From the NCBI GenBank assembly GCA_047495785.1, contig JBLDXI010000042.1:1054001-1118000 (forward strand): a stretch of DNA of 64,000 bases, given 5' to 3'. The notes beneath the pieces are model-generated. The model saw only the letters and a list, made by a program, of their open reading frames with translations. It was not told the DNA's origin and ran no database searches. Positions 1 to 11,067 of the stretch are shown piece after piece. The DNA is from Lepidodermella squamata. Its lineage: Eukaryota > Gastrotricha. Each line of letters opens with the position of its first letter. Positions within the stretch are counted from its first letter, which is position 1. The position numbers and the translations under genes are program-made.

Positions 1-3000
1 CAAATATCGAGAGAGATCCGTCAATTTGATCGAGCTAACTTATGCTGACTTTAGGCGCAAACCAATCTATTCAATTTTGATGGAGGAAGACATACAACGA
101 ACAGGGAATCCTTGGCAGATCCTCAGTCAACACGATCAAATCAAGTGTCTAACAGCCGAAGATATCAAAAACTCAACAAGTGACGTAGTAGTCGGGTTAA
201 AACGCGTTTTGGCTGCTTCTAAGGCAGGAATAAGGCTAATCGGCTGCCAGATACCTCATGAGAAGCTTTACCAAAGGAAAAAAGAGGTTTTGGATGGTTT
301 TCTTGGCAATGTCCATGGAATTTCTACAAATCCAGATGAATGTAAGCCTTTCTAAGAAGAAACGACTTGAAATTTCAGAACTGTCGTTATTCCAGCTCTT
401 TTGGTTGTAACCGGAACGGCTGATGTAGGAAAAACTTGCTTTGTAGTCAACATATTGCGAGATCCAGCTCAACTAGACTATTTTTCATCGAAATGTGGTT
501 TGAAAGCTGCATTTTGGATCGACTGCATCAAGTTTCGCTATGACTTCGACCAGTTTTCTATCGACAGGTTCAAGCAACGATTAGATGCGTTAGTCAAGTC
601 GCAGCATCCTGAAATTGAGACTTTGCCAGTTGGCGGGCCAGATGGTACCTCATACGACTGCCTTTTCGTTTTTGATAACGTGTTCAATGCTCAAATTCTG
701 CAAGTCATTCATGAACATTGCAGTTCACATCTATGGCCAACGATTGTGATCATTCGAGAGGAAAACTTGGATGAGATTCAAATCAAAGCGAGAAAAATTC
801 GGCACCGAAAATTTGAGGTTTCAGCTTTTACAGAACAAGATATTAATGACATGCTACTGGAAACGTTCGAACTAAGGAAGTACAACCTTGATCAACAAGA
901 AATACGGAATATTGCGAAATCTTGCGCTGGAAATCCAAGAAAAGCAGTTCAAGCTGCAAAAATTCTCCGAGCTGAAGGTACGGGTCTAGTTAATCCCATA
1001 TTTCTACAAAAAGTATGATTCTAGGTGAGCAAATTTCGATCTCATGCTGTTTGAAACGAACAAGTAAGGTCGACCCTCTATCGGAATGTTATCCCGAAAT
1101 CCAGCAAAAGTCGACACTTGAAGTTATAAAAACTGAGCCTGATACCAGCTCGCATTCGGCATTCCCAGCTCGAAGCAACGTATACTATAAAAGAAAAGAA
1201 GATTCAGTTTTCCAAGCCGGATTGATAGCGGTATGTGAAGCTGAGGCCGATCATACGCTCTGTGTTAGTGGCTCGGCTGGGTCCGGGAAAAGCTGCCTAG
1301 TCTCAACAAATCTACGCCAAAAAGCGATGGTTGAGATCCTCAAAGACCGATTCAAGATCCATGTTGCGATTTGGGTCGATTGCTACAGATGGAGGAAAGG
1401 CGTGACAAATCGAGACGAAGTGTTCGAGTTCAGCCAAACCGTACTGAATCTGCTTAAATCGAAATTCCGCGTTCAATCTATGGAAGAAATCTACTCGGTC
1501 GCGAAATTCATTCAAGTCGTGAAAAACGAATTAGGGCAACGAATCTTGTTCATTTTCGACAATTTTCAACATTCAACGATTTTGGAAATGTTCCGGAAGT
1601 ACCTTGAGGTCCAATCGCCCTGCATTGTGATATCTGAGCCTGGGAATGAGCCGAATAGTAACATTATCGAAATCGGGAAATTGCCTGAGGAGGTCGTTGT
1701 AGACCATCTCCAGACAAGTTGTGAGTTGAAAGACCGGCTTAGTTTCGAAGAGCTCTCCGAAGCAGCGAAATTGAGCGATGGTTCATTCGTGGCAGCTTCC
1801 CTTCTCGGAGGCCAACTTACTCACCAGAAGAGAATCCTTGCGAGAACTGAGCTAAAATCGATGTTAACCTCAGAAATCAATCAATCGACTGTAGAGGCAT
1901 TGGATGGAGCTGAGAAACGGAAGTTTTTTACTTTCCTCCTGTTCAACCCTGGGACGTCACTCCTAACAACAGATCTTGCCAAGCTTTGGGGCTTAGCAAA
2001 GGAATCTGAGGCTTTATACACCCTACTCTCGTTTGAAATGAACGGATTGGTCCGACGTGATTGTTCGGCTAAACTCAGCTTTCAGATTCACCAAATCATA
2101 TTCGACTCAGCTTTCATATGTGCGAAGGAGTTCTACAAACTGCCAAACCAAGCGACTAGTCTCTCTGACATGAGGCTATGCATCATGTCAGACCTTATGC
2201 CGAATATGAAGAGCCTCGAAGACGCTTGTCCTGATTTCGGAGAAAGTCTCGCGTTGAGGATAGGCCTTTTCCTATACAAAGCTGTAGCTCTGGATCTTTC
2301 TGAGCTTCTGAAAGCGATTTTCCAGAATTTCGAACCAGGTGACTTTCGGTACGTCGCTAGGTCGAAATTCGACCAAATTTTCTCGAATCGAGGCGCGAAA
2401 TTGCAGGGATCAGATCACGGCTGGACTGCCTTGATGATAGCTGCAAGGTATGCCGATTCAGACCTCGTTGATTTGTTATTCCGTCTATGCCCTGAATCGA
2501 TCGAAATCCAAGAATCGATCGACGGCTACACCGCACTCAATCTAGCAGCAATCTCTGGGAAATTGGACGTTGTCCAATATTTACTTAACGAATATCCTCA
2601 GGCACTAACGATTTCCGATAAAATCGACATGAATCCGCTGTCTTGGGCAGTTGCTCACGACCATCAAGAGGTGATCCGTTACTTGGTCGAAAAGTGGCCG
2701 AAGGATTCGAAAATTTCCGACGCTAGAGGCCGAACGCCACTATCAATCGCTGCGAAAAACGGCAATATCAAAGCTGCAAAGTTGATTATGGAAAAATGGC
2801 AGCAGATGTCCCAGGATCCAGGTCAAATTGTTGAGTTCGAAACGAAACGCACCCCACTTCATTGGGCGGCTGAAAACGGCGATTTAGGCCTGGTTATCTT
2901 CCTATCTGAGAAGTCGACCCTGTCTATTGATATGAAAGACTCGCTGGGTAGGAATCCGTTCATGCTAGCGACGATTCAGGGCCACTTACAGGTTGTTAAG

Positions 3001-3438
3001 CAGCTCAATCAAATATCGCCGTATACAGTCAATGAGCCGGATTACAAGGGAAGATGGCCGATATCCTATGCTGCTGAGAAGGGGTACTTCGAAATTGCTG
3101 ACGCTTTGACCAGAATGTACCCGGATGATATTGATCGGTGTGATGATGATGAGAAGCGAACTGCGATTTCGTATGCTGCCGAGAACGGCCATCTCGCTGT
3201 TTTGAGGTGTTTGGTTGGGAAATCGAGTAATGGATTGAATGTTAGGTCAAGGGATGATATGACGCCTTTGATGTTTGCGGCAAGAGCTGGTCATTTCAAT
3301 GTAGTTCAGTATCTTGCTGAGTATTGGCCGAATTGCGTGGATTTGCGGGATGAGAGGGGCCGGCAAGCTATTGATTTCGCGAGACTGAATAGCCATAACG
3401 ATATTGTGACTTACTTTTCCAAATTCAACTCCATATGA
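1..3438 (+). CDS. NLR-like STAND ATPase with two NB-ARC-type modules and ankyrin repeats (5' end outside window)
   Basis: Three exons join in frame: <2-341, 396-977 and 1025-3438, with introns of 54 and 47 bp. No start codon lies in the window; the frame is open to the left edge. The first ATPase module has the P-loop GTADVGKT, a Walker B-like CLFVFDN and a GNP motif (GxP) typical of the NB-ARC/CED-4/Apaf class. A second module has P-loop GSAGSGKS and Walker B ILFIFDN, followed by a winged-helix-like stretch. About nine ankyrin repeats run from near 2410 to the stop (motifs such as TPLHWAAENGDLGLV and TPLMFAARAGHFNVV). The roughly 110 residues before the first P-loop are helical and unassigned; a death-fold domain is possible but unproven. 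STAND proteins of this design are usually nucleotide-switched sensors that oligomerise. An AATAAA lies about 15 bp after the stop. Two ATPase modules in one chain are unusual. Confidence 0.8.
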
Positions 3439-3591
3439 AGGTTTCTCATAGAAATAAAAATAGTTGACGGTGGTGGAACCTGTTCCCCGTCTCGAAATCC
3501 CGAAGCCTACCCCACGCACTTGAAAATTAGCCATATAAAATGTTAACATAAAAATTTCGCATGCATATCAAAATTCATCACTCGTGAGAAA

Positions 3592-5878
3592 ATGACCGCT
3601 CTAAGCTTTTTCCTTATTTTAGCAGGATTTCTGAGGTTGACCTGGGCTGAGAAGACAAAGCCCCTCAAAATTGTAACATTCGCTCAAATAACGAGCGCTA
3701 ATACTGTTGCGAACGTTGCAATGTCCGACTACTGCGTCGCATCGTACCAAATCGCTGTAGCCGCCGCGAATGACGACCCGCGCATTCTCCCCGGCTACAA
3801 AATCGAACTGGAGATCTACGACGAAGGCATCGCTGCGGCGAATACTACGAAAGCTCTGCTACAAGCCAGTGAAACTTACGAAGGAACACTTGCTCCGGTG
3901 ATTGTTGGGCAGGTTGTTAATTGCCACATTCTACAACCGATCGTTAAGCAACTGAGAATGCTTCAAAATTCCTACAGTTGCGGTTCTATCGGCCTGAGCT
4001 ACCCCAGGTCTAGCTACAACGCTTTGTATCGAATGGTTGGGCCGATTGAGAGCGACTACTTAACGTTCCTCAAGTTTGTAGTTGAAATCGGAAAATGGCG
4101 CCAAATCGGCTTGGTTTCAACATTTTCATCCCTCGACGCCGCCTTAGTGAGGTCAATCGTTAAGCATGCATCTAACAACAACGTCTCTGTGGTCTCGATC
4201 ATAGCGGATGAAGACTTCACTAAACTTGATTTCGCTCACGAAATGCTGGCGAGTGATGCTAGAATTTTTGTTTTCGCTGTAGCAAGTCCTTTAGGGAAAT
4301 TCGCGGCTCGTTTTGCTTGCCAGGTCTACAAGGTCGGAATACGGGGGCCGAATTATGCGTTCCTTACCCTATACACCTCTTTTCACTCGGTTGATATTAA
4401 GGACCTTCTTCCGTCGGAATGTACCTCGCTTGATGTAGTCAGGGCTCAGGCGAAGATAACAATTTTCTTCGGCCTAACGCGAATTTTCGGCGATGCCCCT
4501 GTTCGGAATTCAAGTCTCGGCTACGGTTCAGTTGAGTTCGAGCGCCGCTTGAAGGTTGCGATCGGTAATCGAACTTCATCGGACTATTTATCCCGATTGT
4601 TTTGCCACGACGCAATGATGGCAGCTATTTTGATATTGAATTCGGCCGAGACCAAACTTAAAAGGTCCAATCTAACATTGAGTGACTGGAAAATGCACCC
4701 TGATGTTGTTCAGCAAGTTGTGAACTCATCCGCAGCCGAGCTTGATATTGTAACTCTGAAATCTGGGCGAATTTTCTATTCGAGCCGGTTGGAAATTGAA
4801 AATCAGCCGATTACGGTTTCAATAAGCACGAGCCTTTCTGAAACCCGCCATTTTTACTCGATCAATACTTTGAACGCAAAAAATGGCACACTATCCCTAT
4901 CGAACTTCGCCATCGAACCTTTGCAGAGCGCCAAGGCTATGTGGACTACTCCGAGTGGCAACCCACCTAAAGATCTGTCAAACGTGATGTATCTACGATC
5001 TACGAATGAAAATGTCCGAAGTCGCAACCTACAGTCTAATTTCAGTGGTCGTAGCTATTTCGGTCTTTCAGCTGGTTGCGTGTCCCTTTTCGAGAATTAG
5101 CCGTAGCAACACGTTTTTCGATAAGACTGGCGCGAGTTTTGTCGCTCTAGGTTGTTTTTTGCTCAACGCAGCTGTGGTAACCCAATCTGTTGAGAATGTC
5201 CCCTGCTTCGTGATCGTAACTCTACCCATCCTTGGCTTAACCCTGATCAATGCGACGATACTGTCTCGGACTTTGACATTTCAACCTCATATTCGTTTCG
5301 GATCTATAGATCGGATCTCAACCACGAGCAGGGTGAGCAGTGCGAGAAGCTCGTCGATAAGAAGAGGCAGCCGTTTGAAAAATCAGAGAAAGTTATCTCC
5401 AACCGAGGTTTCATGGTTCACTAGTGTTGTTGTAGCTTCGTCGGTGTTTCTTTTTGGATTATTGTTGGTTTTATGGCTTGTTTTGATCGACCCTCTTCAG
5501 TCTAAGATAATCACGAGCGAAATACAGTTCAACAATGACTTGGATTCTTATTTCGTTGCCGAGACGCCAGTTTGCACCGGGGTTGATTTCGAGTTCTGGA
5601 TCGGAGGTTTTCTTGGCATCAATCTTCTGATTTTGGTCCTTGGCTTATTTTTCGCGTTTGAGGTTAAATCAATAGCGAAGCCTGCCGAGTACAAATGGGA
5701 CATTGCCACGTATCAAATCGCGACGATAAATAGCTTAGCCGTAATGTGTGCTTCGACTCTCATTGTTGTAGCAATCCCGTCTTGGCTTGGCAAATTGCTG
5801 GTTGTATCGATCAGTGAAATCATTCACTCTACGACATCATTCTTGATAGTTTTCTCGGCAGTGCTGTTACGGAAGTGA
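3592..5878 (+). CDS. GABA-B-type class C GPCR (metabotropic receptor-like)
   Basis: Exon 1 is 3592-4988 and exon 2 is 5035-5878; the 46-bp intron 4989-5034 (GTATCT..CTACAG) joins the frames, giving about 745 residues. A signal peptide (residues 1-19) is followed by a periplasmic-binding-like ligand domain of the ANF-receptor type. This contains 'VIVGQVVNCHILQPIVKQLR' and 'GPNYAFLTLY'-like strands. Seven hydrophobic segments follow, including FVIVTLPILGLTLINATIL, a serine/arginine-rich second cytoplasmic loop, and AFEVKSI..AEYKWDIATYQI. That last pattern between TM5 and TM6 is typical of GABA-B-like receptors. The C-terminal tail after TM7 is almost absent (VLLRK then stop). Class C receptors act as plasma-membrane dimers binding small ligands. 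The ligand cannot be told from the sequence. The intron was chosen because it alone restores TM1; a longer spliced tail is possible. Confidence 0.82.
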
Positions 5879-5890
5879 TAACTTATTCTA

Positions 5891-6142
5891 TTGTATGAAT
5901 CAATAAAATTCGAACTTAAGTTCCTTTTAGAACATCTGATGTTTTATTCTCCGAAGGAGGAGGGAAAGATAGAGGATAGTTTATCTCGTGAGATTCAAAA
6001 CATCTACAATAGGCGAATTCGATCTTGCAACTTTAATACTGTCACAATCCCAACAATTGTTAAGGCCCAGCTGATCGAGATGCTACTTCCTGTCGCAAAC
6101 AACACTGGAACTCCTGTTAAATTGAGAGACTTGGATCATTAA
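5891..6142 (+). other. Open stretch between GPCR and EB gene; possible extra exon or 3' UTR
   Basis: An 83-codon open frame follows the GPCR stop in the same frame. It begins after an in-frame TGA and TAA, and an AATAAA sits at about 5901 near its start. Simple splicing from the GPCR (donor at 5875) does not join it in frame. On the minus strand an AATAAA-like signal at about 5942-5947 could serve the EB-module gene, so this may be convergent 3' UTR. I see no domain in the translation. Confidence 0.25.
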
Positions 6143-6152
6143 AAAATCGTGT

Positions 6153-7075
6153 TCAAACACAACTTACTTCCACATCGGTAAGAAACAGGGTTCGAACTGC
6201 ATTGGATACATAAATTCGGCCTAGAGCAAACGCGCTCGAGCGTAGAGTTTGGGTTACATTGTCCGCCTTCAGGTAACATAGGAGCTGTAACAACGTGAAG
6301 AAAATTTTACACAGGACTAGATCTTTAACTTTAGACAAACTTTTATCATTAATACAGACTTTCCTAGTTGTATTGATCGTAGTTTGATACTCGACAACTT
6401 TATAGCCTGTTTTGCATAGGCACTTGCCGCCGTAGCATACAGAATTATCCACGTATTGGCATTCCTCATCCGAGGAACAAGAATCTTCGTAGAGCCGTTC
6501 GACGCATTCGATAGAATCGTTAGAAAGCTTGAGGCCACCAAAGCACACGCATTTGTTCTCTAAACAGCTCATCTTATAGTAACACTGCGTCGAATCGTAG
6601 CAGAGTTCGTTGTATTTAACAGAGGCAAATTTCGATATGCAATCGTTGCCTTTCGGGCCGATTTTCGTCAACGAGTTGCACTGACAGAATTTGTCGAGGC
6701 ACATCGCGTTTTCCGTGACGCATTTGTCAGACGGCGTGCACCTGCCGAGGAGTTTAACTTTTCGACGGCATTGGTTTGTAGCAGTGTCGAAGATGAACCC
6801 TGGCATGCATTGGCACGTCCCGGCGCCGCATGCTGGCGACAGGATTTGGCAGAACTGGCGAGAGTCTTGGCAGTCTTTGTTACCGAGGCATCGCTCGCCG
6901 TAGCCGGATACGATTTCCAAAAAGGTAAGATGAACCGCTAAGGTGTATGCCTATAAAATAAGCCTCAAACTATCAAAATAATGCAGTTTCAAATAATAGT
7001 TTCATACTTGGAATTTTTCTATAATTTTTTGGAATTTTCTAGAATTTATCAACGTACCAATTGAAGCCACACCAT
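6153..7075 (-). CDS. Secreted EB-module cysteine-rich protein
   Basis: Likely exons on the minus strand are 7075-7058 (six codons, MVWLQL) and 6950-6153, joined across a 107-bp intron; together they give a hydrophobic signal peptide ending near SGYGERC. The mature part has four or five repeats of about 45 residues. Their cysteine spacing is that of EB modules (patterns such as CLGNKDCQDSRQFC, CQCMPGF, CVCFGGL, CLCKTGY), a domain common in nematode secreted and surface proteins, often in protease-inhibitor or matrix contexts. A weakly hydrophobic stretch near the C-terminus (LVLCKIFFTLLQLLCYL) could be a membrane anchor or intron read-through, so the last 60 residues are less certain. The gene converges on the GPCR. 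Function beyond an extracellular disulfide-rich protein is not clear. Confidence 0.68.
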
Positions 7076-8388
7076 AGAAAGTGATCAAGCAGCAGTGTTT
7101 TGTTATAGGAAATCTCAAGTTATTGTTTGTTTAACGGCCTTATGCTACTGTATCATTTCGCATAAACATTTTTTCGAGTATGCACCTCGCTGCATTGATG
7201 CGTACACAGCACCCGTGGGTAAACAACGGAAAAAATACTTAATTATTTTCCCATTAGTTTTTTTCGCTTGGTATTTTTTGTTGTTTACAAATGCGTCGCT
7301 ATGTGTTGCGTTGATGAAAACAATGAAGCGACGAATAACTGGAGAAGGCAATTAGTCTAACATGATAAAATGACTGAGATGATGACACCATAGTATGACA
7401 AGTGAAATTCGAACTAATTTATTCGAAACATGGCTAAGTTTTAACCACAAAATTATATTAAATTAAAGTAAATAAATATTTTTTTTAGGAGCTTCCAAAT
7501 TCGTGAAATTTGAGTAAAATGCGAAAGAAGGAGGAGCCCTAAGAAACAAACGTAGCATGAAGCCTGAGACTTGGGTTGAAAGGAAAGGTCCCAGAAAGGT
7601 CCCAGAAAGGATAGGTGGAAAGGATAGGAATGCCAACAATTGAAACCGATTTTACAAATTCGGTATGAAAATTGAATTATAAAGCGACAAGTTGAATTTC
7701 TTGTGATCATTAAAGCTTGTGTTTCTGGGGCAGACCGTCAAACCAGCAAATAGCCAAAAAGGCAAATGCGACATAACAGCAGAAACACGATGCATCGTTT
7801 ACATAGAAAGGTTTTTGCTGTTTTGTCGCGAAATATAAAAATTTCTGCTTCGTCGCATTAGCTGTTCTGCAAAGTTGCTGTATTGTCGCCGTACCTGGGT
7901 AGTCTAAAACTATAAGTTAAAAGAAAGCCAACAGAAACTTGTGAAACGTTTTCTGAAGGTTTAGGTTTTATTAGGTTTAAAAGAGCAGATCCGAAAAATC
8001 TGAAAACTTTAATCCAGGATTTTTTTATTTTTTTTTTCAAAAATATGAAATGAACTATGATATAGCAAAATCCTATTTTAGAGAAATCAGAAGGAATACA
8101 GATGCGTGATAGTTTTCTGAAGTGTAACACCCTGGATTAGTTAGGAAAAAAGCACTTACCTAGTTGGTTTAAAACCGGATGATTAAGTGCATTCGGTAAA
8201 AACCCGAAGCTTATCAAAGTTTTGGTAAATTACTTGATTATTACAAAAACAAACAACTTGTTTATGGCACGCGAGCCACAAACAAAAACAATACAAATTA
8301 ACCCACGAGGGCAGTTACACTTAAGCACGCCACCAAAAGGGTTTTCCCATACACGCATTACTTCTTAAATTTTAACTATCTACTAAAA
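7076..8388. other. Intergenic, no supported gene
   Basis: A/T-rich with short open frames on both strands that lack domain, start or splice support. It has a small tandem duplication (ggtcccagaaa copied at about 7588-7610). The last 150 bp probably hold the promoter of the small peptide gene. Confidence 0.5.
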
Positions 8389-8601
8389 ATGCTGTCAATG
8401 AAGTTTTCGGCGATTGCTGTGGTACTGGCTGCGATTTTCTGTGTTATTCTCGCTCAAGAGCAGACGAATATCATCAACGAAAGGGAGTACTGCGCGTCAA
8501 CGGGCGGCAGGTACTGCGTCCAACTTCACACCTGCATGATGCCCGATGTCTACGCCGTTCGCTGCCGAGAATCTGGAATCAAATGGTTCACATGGAACTG
8601 A
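8389..8601 (+). CDS. Small secreted cysteine-containing peptide
   Basis: A 70-codon single-exon frame with a strong signal peptide (KFSAIAVVLAAIFCVILAQ) and a mature part of about 47 residues. It has four cysteines (EYCASTGGRYC, LHTCMMP, VRCRESG), enough for two disulfides. A second ATG at 8398 could also start it. AATAAA at about 8664 supports a short transcript ending before the astacin gene. I recognise no family. It could be a secreted effector, antimicrobial or signalling peptide; nothing in the sequence decides. Confidence 0.7.
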   Translation: MLSMKFSAIAVVLAAIFCVILAQEQTNIINEREYCASTGGRYCVQLHTCMMPDVYAVRCRESGIKWFTWN

Positions 8602-8828
8602 GAAGCAAGCCTCTCTTAAACCCTGCAAACCTCAAGTCTATTTACATTTGATATCTGATATCAATAAAACTTGTTTTTGACCCAATTATACTAAGACTTT
8701 TGCGGTGTAGTATTTTCTATTGCGCTGAGGTCTAATCTTGACTCTCTTTATCAACGGTAAACAATGCGCAGTGGAAAATAGCGCACAAGTCAACAATGGA
8801 ATGTGCCAATGTGAGCCAGAAATGAACA

Positions 8829-10823
8829 ATGGCCACGATCTCCTTTGCAGCTCTTTCGGCTACAATTGTAATCTGTGCTGTTGGAAATCCTTTCCCAGAA
8901 CAGCACAATGAAGTAACAGGGCTTGCGAGGAACTGCCGAGTTGAATTCTCTCCTCTACAGCTTCAAACCTTGGTGAACGATTCCTCAAGACAACCAAAGC
9001 TCCAAAACCGCGGTCGAGTTGCTATTTTACCTTCACGTTGGAAATTTCCAATAAAATATGCATTTGCACTCAAGAATTTCGGTAATTAGGTTTTATTTTC
9101 CAATCTTCATCAGTTAATCTTATAAAGTGTTAATTAAGATTCCGATGAGCGAAAAATCATCCGTCAAGGGATCGAAATGTGGTCACAAGACACTTGCATC
9201 AGATTTCGCGAGGTGGAATTCGAAGATTTGTCTGGGAACGGGTTCGTCCTCACGAGATCGATTGATAATACCTGCTCAGCCGGTGTTGGCATGGATTTCG
9301 ACACTGAACCGCAGGTGATCAAACTAGGAACAGCATGTCTCGCAGTAACTTGAGCATCACCTCAAAATGATTTTCTGAAAATTTATCATTCATAGCCTGG
9401 AATCGTTGCCCATGAGGTTGGACATCTTTTAGGATTGGTTAGTGTTTATTTGTTTTTTTTTTACAAATTTCACCTAATTTTTCTGATTGTAGAATCATGA
9501 GCACATGCGGCCTGACCGAGCGAAATATGTCAAAATCCATTGGGCTAACATTTTGTAAATTTTCCCCGATTTCTCTAACAACTATTTTCGAGTTTTTCTA
9601 TTAGGGATAGCTTAGCCTTTTCGCAATTTTTGGTTCTTGGGACGTACGAAGAGCACAACTACGGCGCGCCTTACGATTACCAATCAATCATGCATTACCC
9701 ATCAACGGCCCTTTCTTCAAATTCCAGCGCTAAAATAAGGACAATAACACCACTGGATATGAGGTTTCTCACGTCAATGGGCCAACGAATAGCTCCTTCA
9801 TTTCTAGACATAAAACGACTGAATAATCACTACTCCTGCCCATGTATGTCTTTTGATCGCATTTCCTGGTAATTTCATGCCTTTTTCTTCGTTTTAAGTG
9901 TCTTGTACTCCGGGAGATTTGCCTCAGCTTTGCCAAAATGGTGGCTATCAGGATCCAAATGATTGCGGGAAATGTATATGTCCGCCTGGCTTCGGTGGCC
10001 AGTTCTGCACTGATATTCCTGAGTCTAAAGGAGGCGGCGCATGTGGCGGCTACGTCCCACTGAAATCAGGCAAATCAATACAGCTTACATCTTCAAATGA
10101 CCCGAATAAATATCCTGTAAAGTCTGAATGCACGTGGTGGCTAGAAGCTGTAAGTTTGAGATTTGAGAATAAAATTTCAAAAAATTTTAAGATATAAATC
10201 TTACTTAATTCCTCAATTAGCCAACCAAGAGCACTTTAGTCTTCGGATTTTCAGCAAGACCTGATTTGCCATGCAACGATAGTAAGGCCTTTTAGGCATT
10301 TAGAATTGTTCAAAATGTTGTTTTAGACGATTTTTGCAACGATTATGTCGAGATCCGATCATTCAACAATCCTATAGCAAACGGACCCAGGTAAAACTAC
10401 CCATTGCAATATTTTTCTTGATTTTCTAGAAATTTTCAAAGATTCTGTTCCTGTGGAGTTTCGAGTGGGAAATTCGTTGAAATGGCCAGCAATAGAGCTG
10501 TTGTTATTTTCAAATCAAACTACGACAGGATGGATTCATTCACCGGGTTCAACCTCACTATCCAAGCTTCCTGCGGTGAAATCCGAGACGACGCGGATTG
10601 CAAGTTGACGGATACCGGTTTCGACTATTCAGGGCCAAGATCAACAACGATAAGTGGAGAGCCCTGTTCAAATTGGTCGGAACAAACTGAATTTCAACCT
10701 GTTGACTTTGCGAATGGTGTTATGCCTCTTAACCAGTGCCGAAATCCTAATAGCGACATTGCGCCGTGGTGTTATGTAGCAAACGGCACCCGAGAATTTT
10801 GTGACGGAATACTTTATTGTTGA
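8829..10823 (+). CDS. Secreted astacin metalloprotease with EGF, CUB and kringle-like domains
   Basis: Nine exons join in phase: 8829-9081, 9139-9344, 9396-9437, 9493-9554, 9605-9843, 9899-10149, 10221-10281, 10327-10390 and 10430-10823. After a signal peptide and propeptide the chain enters an astacin domain (SRWKFPIKYAF). The zinc site HEVGHLLGL|NHEHMRPDR is split by the third intron, and the Met-turn is SIMHYPS. An EGF module follows (CQNGGYQDPNDCGKC), then a CUB domain (about 10040-10600). The C-terminal module ends CRNPNSDIAPWCY and CDGILYC, a kringle signature. Astacins cleave extracellular or cuticle proteins. The zinc ligands and the catalytic Glu are all present, so an active enzyme is predicted. 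Astacin-EGF-CUB is common in nematodes; a terminal kringle is unusual. AATAAA overlaps the stop region. Confidence 0.88.
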
Positions 10824-11067
10824 AAAAATAAAAAGTGTGTCATTTTCGCCACGTCGTAAATATGTGCGCATCTTCTAGTGCTTATTTTATTGGCAATTTA
10901 AGAGTAAAAAATATTAAATTATATGCTATTTTGTGATATTGATACGTGGACAGGCGGTGGACATCTCTTGGGACGCAATTTTCAGTATTTTGCAGTTGAA
11001 TCAATAACACAGAGCTGTCAACTATTTTTCTTCCAGTTCATTCTTTTTACGCGCTATTTTGCCACCT

